In this document: in pieces, positions 60,153 through 64,000 of the stretch
How positions within the stretch are numbered: the stretch's first letter is position 1
How the letters are laid out: every line of letters begins with the position of its first letter
Assembly: GCF_001704635.1 (NCBI RefSeq)
Contig: NZ_MAXF01000041.1
Location: 62,001 to 126,000 of the forward strand
Length of the DNA: 64,000 nucleotides
Source: Streptomyces sparsogenes
Lineage (GTDB): Bacteria > Actinomycetota > Actinomycetes > Streptomycetales > Streptomycetaceae
Reading direction: 5' to 3'
Position numbers and translations under genes: made by a program
Notes under the pieces: generated by a model
The model's input: only the letters and a program-made list of their open reading frames with translations
What the model was told of the DNA's origin: nothing
The model's database searches: none

Positions 60153-61390
60153 GCGGGCCCCCCGGCGGCCGGGCCCGGGCCCTCGCCGGGGCGGCCCGGG
60201 CCCTCGCCGGGGTGGCCCGGGCTGCCCCCGGCGGCGCCCCCGGCGCTGCCTGCGGCGCCCCGGGGTGCCGCCTGACCAGGGTCGCGCTCGGCGGGGCCCG
60301 CCCGGCCCGGGTCACTGCCCTCGGCGGGAGCCGAGTCGCGGCCCCCGGCCCGGCCCGAATCGCGACCCCCGGCACCCCCGGCGGCCTCGGCAGCCCCGGC
60401 GGCCCCGGCGGCCTCGGCAGCCCCGGCGGCCCCGGCGGCCCCGGCGGCCCCGGCGGCCCCGGCGGCCCCGGCACCCCCGGCACCCCCGGCACCCCCGGCA
60501 CCCCCGGCACCCCCGGCGGCGCCTCGCCCGGAGGGCGCAGGCGCCGCGGGCGAGGCGCCTGCGGCGCGCCCGGCGGCGCCGGGCAGGTCGGGGCGGGTGG
60601 GCCGCCCGCCGCCCGGGGCGCGGCCCTTGCCGGGTGGGCCCGCGAAGGCCTGGGCGATGTCCAGCCAGCGGTCCGCGTCCGGGCCTTCGGCCCGCACCGC
60701 CAGATCCGCACGATGCGCCCGCTGGGTGACCAGCAGGCAGAAGTCCAGCGCGGGCCCGGTCACCCGCTGGGGCGCGTCCTCGGGGCCGTACGTCCACAGG
60801 TCGCCGTCCGGGGCGCGGAGTTCGACCCGGAACTCCTCGGCGGGCGGCTCGAGTCCCCGCACCGCGTACGCGAAGCCCCGCGCCCGCACGCCGATCCGCG
60901 CCACGTGGCGCAGCCGGGCGGTGGGGGGCCGGCGCACGCCGAGGGCGTCGGCGATGTCCTGGCCGTGGGCCCAGGTCTCCATCAGCCGGGCGGTGGCCAT
61001 GGAGGCCACGCTCATCGACGGCCCGTACCACGGCAGCCGCGCCCCGGCCGGCTGCGCCGCCAGCACCCGCCGCAGCCGCCGGCGCCCCTCGCGCCAGCGC
61101 CGCAGCAGCTCGTCCGGCGGCCGGGCCGCGCCGAGTTGGGCGGCCTCGTCCACGAACCTGTCGGGCTCGGCGGCGGCCTTGCGCACCTCGGCCGCGAACC
61201 CCGCCGGGTCCGTGGCCGCCTGCGCCGCCCGCTCGTCGGTCCACGCGAGATGGGCGATCTGGTGCGCGACGGTCCAGCCCTCGGCGGGTGTCGGCGTGGC
61301 CCAGTCCTCCTCCGCGAGCCCGGCCACCAGGCCGTCCAACTCCTCGCCCTCGGCGAGCAGATCGCCGAGCACGGCGTCGGTATCGGACAC
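60149..61390 (-). CDS. DinB-like TIGR03084-family protein with long Gly/Ala repeat tail
   Basis: A 413-residue protein, first gene of the operon. Residues 1-265 match the TIGR03084/MDMPI-like family: [31 protein letters not shown] and [20 protein letters not shown], with His residues that would bind metal. The family normally ends near 265 (the [14 protein letters not shown] stretch). Here about 145 extra residues follow, made of GGA/GAA triplets and Pro/Gly/Ala-rich sequence, from a 9-bp tandem repeat. The GTG at 61390 is chosen over a longer start. Its role in the pathway is unknown; metal- or mycothiol-dependent isomerisation is a possibility. Confidence 0.87.
   Translation of the reverse strand: MSDTDAVLGDLLAEGEELDGLVAGLAEEDWATPTPAEGWTVAHQIAHLAWTDERAAQAATDPAGFAAEVRKAAAEPDRFVDEAAQLGAARPPDELLRRWREGRRRLRRVLAAQPAGARLPWYGPSMSVASMATARLMETWAHGQDIADALGVRRPPTARLRHVARIGVRARGFAYAVRGLEPPAEEFRVELRAPDGDLWTYGPEDAPQRVTGPALDFCLLVTQRAHRADLAVRAEGPDADRWLDIAQAFAGPPGKGRAPGGGRPTRPDLPGAAGRAAGASPAAPAPSGRGAAGGAGGAGGAGGAGGAGAAGAAGAAGAAGAAGAAEAAGAAGAAEAAGGAGGRDSGRAGGRDSAPAEGSDPGRAGPAERDPGQAAPRGAAGSAGGAAGGSPGHPGEGPGRPGEGPGPAAGGPA
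60366..60520. repeat. 9-bp tandem repeat coding a (Gly-Gly-Ala / Gly-Ala-Ala)n tail
   Basis: About 17 units of CCCCCGGCA, GGCCCCGGC and close variants run through 60366-60520 and keep the frame of the gene at 60149-61390. It is expected to vary in length between strains. Confidence 0.85.
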
Positions 61391-61573
61391 GCTGCGCTCC
61401 CGTCGTATGGGGTCCCTGACGTGCGTCCTGGGAAGGGAGGGTGGCAGCGCGGCAAGAAACAATCAAGCGCGCTTGCATGATTTGGCCGTAACCGGCCGGG
61501 GACACCTCCGGCCGGGGACGCCCCCGGCCAGGGACGTCCACGGCCAGGGGCGTCTGTCGGGGGCGGTCGTCGC

Positions 61574-63004
61574 TCAGTCGGAGCCGCTGCCGGTCAGGGA
61601 GGGTTCGCCGGTCTGGGCGGCGGCCACCACCCTGCCGCCCGTGCCGCGCGCCCGAACGGCCAGCAGGGCGATCAGCAGGGTCGGGGCCAGCAGCAGCCCG
61701 AAGGCGGCGCCGTAACCGGCCGTCGCGGACGCGCCGCCCGCCACGCAGGTGTTGAGCACGGCGAAGGAGAGGGCCAGCACCACAACCTGGCCGAGGTTCT
61801 GGCTTGTCTGCATCGCTCCGCTGGTGTGGCCCAGGCGGCCGGAGGGGCTGTGAGAGAGCGACAGCACGGTCAGGGACGGGGCGAGCAGCCCCATGCCGAC
61901 GGCCGCGACGGGCATGGAGGACGCGGCGACGAGATACGGGCCCCGGGCGAGCGTCCCGGCCACGGCGAGCCCGACCGCCACCGCCATCACCAGCGCGCCG
62001 ACGGCGACCAGCAGGTGACGGGGCAGGTTCTCCAGCCGCCCCTGGACCCATGAGGCGCCCGCCCACACCACGGCGGCGGCGGTGAACGCCAGGCCGATCA
62101 CCACGGCGGGCGCGCGCCGCTCGGCGATCAGCATGAGGGGCACCAGCGCCTCGATCGTGAAGTACGTGCCCGACGACAGGGCGCGCAGCAGCACGGTCGC
62201 CGGCAGACCCCGGGCAGCACGCCAGGTGCCCACGGGCAGCAGACGCGGCGCGAAGACCGCGAGGAGGCCGAGCCCGGCGGCGGCGAACAGCAGATGGCGG
62301 ACGTCCCAGCCCGACACCCCGTACTGCCCCAGCGCCGCCCCCAGGCTCACCACCGCCGCGACCAGCAGCGGCGGGCGCGACGGGTGGTCGTCCGCCGGCG
62401 CGGCCTCCGGTCCCGCCAGGGCGGGGCCGCGCAGTACGACCACCAGCGCCAGCGCGGGCAACAGCGTCAGCCCGGCCAGGCCGAAGAACACCGCCCGCCA
62501 CGACCACCACTCGGACACCAGCCCGGCCAGCGGCGGGCCCGCCAGCGACGGGATGATCCAGCAGGAACTCATCAGCGCGAGCGCGCGCGGCCGCAGCCGT
62601 TCCGGATACGCCTGCCCGATCGCGGCGTTGACCGACACCGCGACCATCCCGGCCGCCAGCCCGTCCAGGAGGCGCCCGGCCGCGAGCTGCCAGACGGAGA
62701 CGCTGCCGCCCGAGACCACCAGGGTGACCACCGTGAGCACCACCCCCGCCGCCAGCGGCCTGCGCGCCCCCGCCCGGTCCGCCCAGTGCCCGCCCAGCAC
62801 CCCGCCCAGCAGACTCGCCGTCACAAAACACCCCGCCACCACGGGGAACAGCCCCACCCCATCCAGCTCCCGAGCCGCCGTCGGCAGCGTCGGCACCACG
62901 GCGAGCGCGGCGAATCCGGTCAGGAACATCACCGCGGCGAAGCTTGCGGTGGCGGCGGCGTATGTCCGGGAGAAAAGCCCCGGCACCTTCGAGCCTTCGG
63001 TCAC
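61574..63004 (-). CDS. MFS transporter, 12 TM
   Basis: A 476-residue major facilitator with about 12 to 14 helices: AAATASFAAVMFLTGFAALA (TM1), LLGGVLGGHWADRAGARRPL with the loop 2-3 motif, and SCWIIPSLAGPPLAGLV (TM5). This is a drug or metabolite exporter of the DHA type. The GTG at 63004 is chosen because homology starts at VTEGSKVPGLFSRTYAAA; there is no ribosome-binding site in front, so a leaderless message is possible. It is divergent from a broken LysR gene that may once have controlled it. Confidence 0.88.
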   Translation of the reverse strand: MTEGSKVPGLFSRTYAAATASFAAVMFLTGFAALAVVPTLPTAARELDGVGLFPVVAGCFVTASLLGGVLGGHWADRAGARRPLAAGVVLTVVTLVVSGGSVSVWQLAAGRLLDGLAAGMVAVSVNAAIGQAYPERLRPRALALMSSCWIIPSLAGPPLAGLVSEWWSWRAVFFGLAGLTLLPALALVVVLRGPALAGPEAAPADDHPSRPPLLVAAVVSLGAALGQYGVSGWDVRHLLFAAAGLGLLAVFAPRLLPVGTWRAARGLPATVLLRALSSGTYFTIEALVPLMLIAERRAPAVVIGLAFTAAAVVWAGASWVQGRLENLPRHLLVAVGALVMAVAVGLAVAGTLARGPYLVAASSMPVAAVGMGLLAPSLTVLSLSHSPSGRLGHTSGAMQTSQNLGQVVVLALSFAVLNTCVAGGASATAGYGAAFGLLLAPTLLIALLAVRARGTGGRVVAAAQTGEPSLTGSGSD

Positions 63005-63378
63005 GAGCGCGCAAGCTAATTGGTCCACACCAAGGTCGGCCACTGGTTTTCGTCCGGCATACTCGGGGCGGCTGACACACTCGGGGCGGCGGGCCGACGG
63101 AGAGGGGGATCGGTGGGCAAAGACCGAGAAGGCGAAACGAGGCCGTGGCGGGGAGGGCGATGGTGAACCCGTCGAAGAAGCAACTGATGCAAGCGGTCGC
63201 GACACACGCCCCGCATCTGCTCTCCAAGGCCCGCTGACCGGGCGGCAGCATCATCGCCCAGGCGGCGGGGCGCGGATCGTGGCGGGCATGAGCCCGCCGG
63301 GGCTACGGCCACTTCTTCTCGATACGTTCCTCATAAACCGCGTAGATAGCGGCTTCACCTCGGGCGACGGCGCGCTAA
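63005..63378. other. 374-bp region without a recognisable gene
   Basis: The region lies between the MFS start and the LysR remnant. A plus-strand frame at 63162-63237 (MVNPSKKQLMQ...) resembles nothing convincing. It may be eroded coding DNA from the missing front half of the LysR gene. A short AT-rich stretch at 63005-63030 (CAAGCTAATTGG) is a promoter candidate for the MFS gene. Confidence 0.4.
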
Positions 63379-63636
63379 ATGGACCTGCGGCGGCTGCCCG
63401 CCGGGTATGTGGAGGATGTGCTGCGCCTCGTCGCCGAGGGCGAGCTGGCGCATCTGACGTTCGCCTCGCTGCTGGACGCCTACGACCGGCCGGGCGTGGT
63501 GGTCGCCCCGCTGACCGGGCTGCCGCCGATGGCGGTGCGCGCGGTGTGGGCGGCGGGTCCGCAGGAGGGGCCGGCCGCGGCCTTCGCGGACCACACGGCT
63601 GTGTACGCGGCCTGGCTCGGCGACCCGGCGGGGTAG
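63379..63636 (+). pseudogene. LysR-type regulator remnant (C-terminal substrate-binding part)
   Basis: An 85-codon frame whose product resembles the end of LysR substrate-binding domains: AGYVEDVLRLVAEGELAHLTFASLL, then DRPGVVVAPLTGLPPMAVRAVWAA. The HTH and the first half of the effector domain are absent. A 25-codon frame further on (63700-63777) is unrelated. I regard it as a leftover of a regulator that was divergent from the MFS gene. Confidence 0.55.
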
Positions 63637-63855
63637 AGGTCCGGACAGACGACTTCCGCGCCGTCCGGCCCGCCGGCCTCCCTGCCCCGCCCCCCGTAAA
63701 TGATCTTTGCGCCCGATCTGCTGGTGGGCTACCTGCGGCAGTTCTTCCGGGGGCTGCGGGAGCCGCGGGAGGGCTGAGCCCGCGGGAGACTGAGCCCGCT
63801 GGAGGGCTGAGCCCGCGGGCGGCCTGGGCTCGCGGGCGGGGGCAGCGCGGGGCCG

Positions 63856-64000
63856 TCAGTCCGCCTTCGGCCGGGCGCGCCGGGCGTACGCGCGGGCGGC
63901 GCGGGCCCGGTCGCCGCAGCGGGTGGAGCACCACTGGCGGCGGCCGTGGCGCAGCAGGTAGCGGTTGCAGGGGGTGGAGCCGCAGGCGGTGAGGCGGTCC
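63856..64000 (-). CDS. CGNR zinc-finger protein, 3' end only
   Basis: The frame enters from beyond the window end and stops at 63856-63858 (TGA). The 48 visible residues match the CGNR zinc-finger: CGSTPCNRYLLRHGRRQWCS followed by TRCGDRARAARAYARR, i.e. C-x4-C and C-x3-C ligands. These proteins usually carry an ABATE domain at the N-terminus and act as putative stress-related regulators. Confidence 0.8.
   Translation of the reverse strand, partial: DRLTACGSTPCNRYLLRHGRRQWCSTRCGDRARAARAYARRARPKAD

Noticed and set aside
63700-63777. 25-codon ORF (MIFAPDLLVGYL...)
   Set aside because: It has no ribosome-binding site and is too short for support; it may be coding debris.
1-64000. CRISPR array, insertion sequence or prophage
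   Set aside because: No regularly spaced direct repeats with unique spacers, transposase, integrase or att-like repeats next to a tRNA were seen.

Overview
The window reads as chromosome of a Streptomyces or a close relative. Base composition is very GC-rich with strong third-position GC. Neighbouring genes often share ATGA or GTGA start/stop overlaps. The gene families are typical of the group: XRE-DUF5753 / DUF397 / ATP-binding triads, a DmdR1/IdeR-type iron regulator, an NsdA-like TPR regulator, a ZAS anti-sigma domain, mycothiol-associated DinB-like domains and three DesK/NarL-type two-component pairs. From memory, not from a search, several stretches follow the order of the S. coelicolor SCO4380-SCO4410 region: carboxylase operon, citrate synthase, pdxH, dmdR1/SIS, purU and STAS/sigma. 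No rRNA, tRNA, CRISPR array or insertion sequence was recognised.

Layout. 1-6.1 kb: Ser/Thr kinases (one cut by the window edge), an aminoglycoside-kinase-like enzyme, a decayed XRE/DUF397/ATPase triad and a winged-helix protein. 6.2-10.4 kb: an MMPL transporter-histidine kinase-response regulator operon behind an 18-bp palindrome. 10.5-20.3 kb: a secreted M64 metalloprotease, an S33 hydrolase divergent from an XRE-TPR regulator, a second two-component pair, a WYL repressor divergent from a 14-TM efflux pump over a 15+15 bp inverted repeat, and a STAS protein. 20.6-32.5 kb: a sigma-like factor with a coupled ZAS/DinB protein, purU, a lipoprotein, a Pro/Gln-rich membrane protein, an NsdA-like regulator, a primase/polymerase-domain protein and a two-gene ABC exporter.

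32.5-44 kb is the most accessory-looking part. It holds an intact XRE/DUF397/ATPase triad, a secreted phospholipase A2 fused to a seven-repeat propeller, a divergent membrane protein (putative DNA-binding N-terminus, one TM helix, outside ricin-type lectin domain), a secreted SH3-like protein, a third two-component pair, and a TetR regulator divergent from a quinone-oxidoreductase-like enzyme with paired operators. A hairpin-rich non-coding stretch lies at 43.97-44.14 kb. 44.5-50.4 kb returns to core genes (dmdR1, SIS, PAS/GAF regulator, pdxH, citrate synthase).

50.5-61.4 kb is one tightly packed minus-strand operon of eight genes: DinB-like protein, AtuA-like protein, biotin-dependent carboxylase beta and alpha, acyl-CoA dehydrogenase, acyl-CoA ligase, enoyl-CoA hydratase and TetR. 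Together they look like a complete route for activating and degrading a branched or terpenoid acid. The right end has an MFS transporter, remains of a LysR gene and a CGNR zinc-finger gene cut by the window edge.

The best candidates for something undescribed are the propeller-phospholipase with its divergent membrane lectin/regulator, a roughly 62-bp palindromic repeat found between two convergent gene pairs, the structured non-coding locus near 44 kb, and the decayed triad whose damage can be read base by base against the intact triad.
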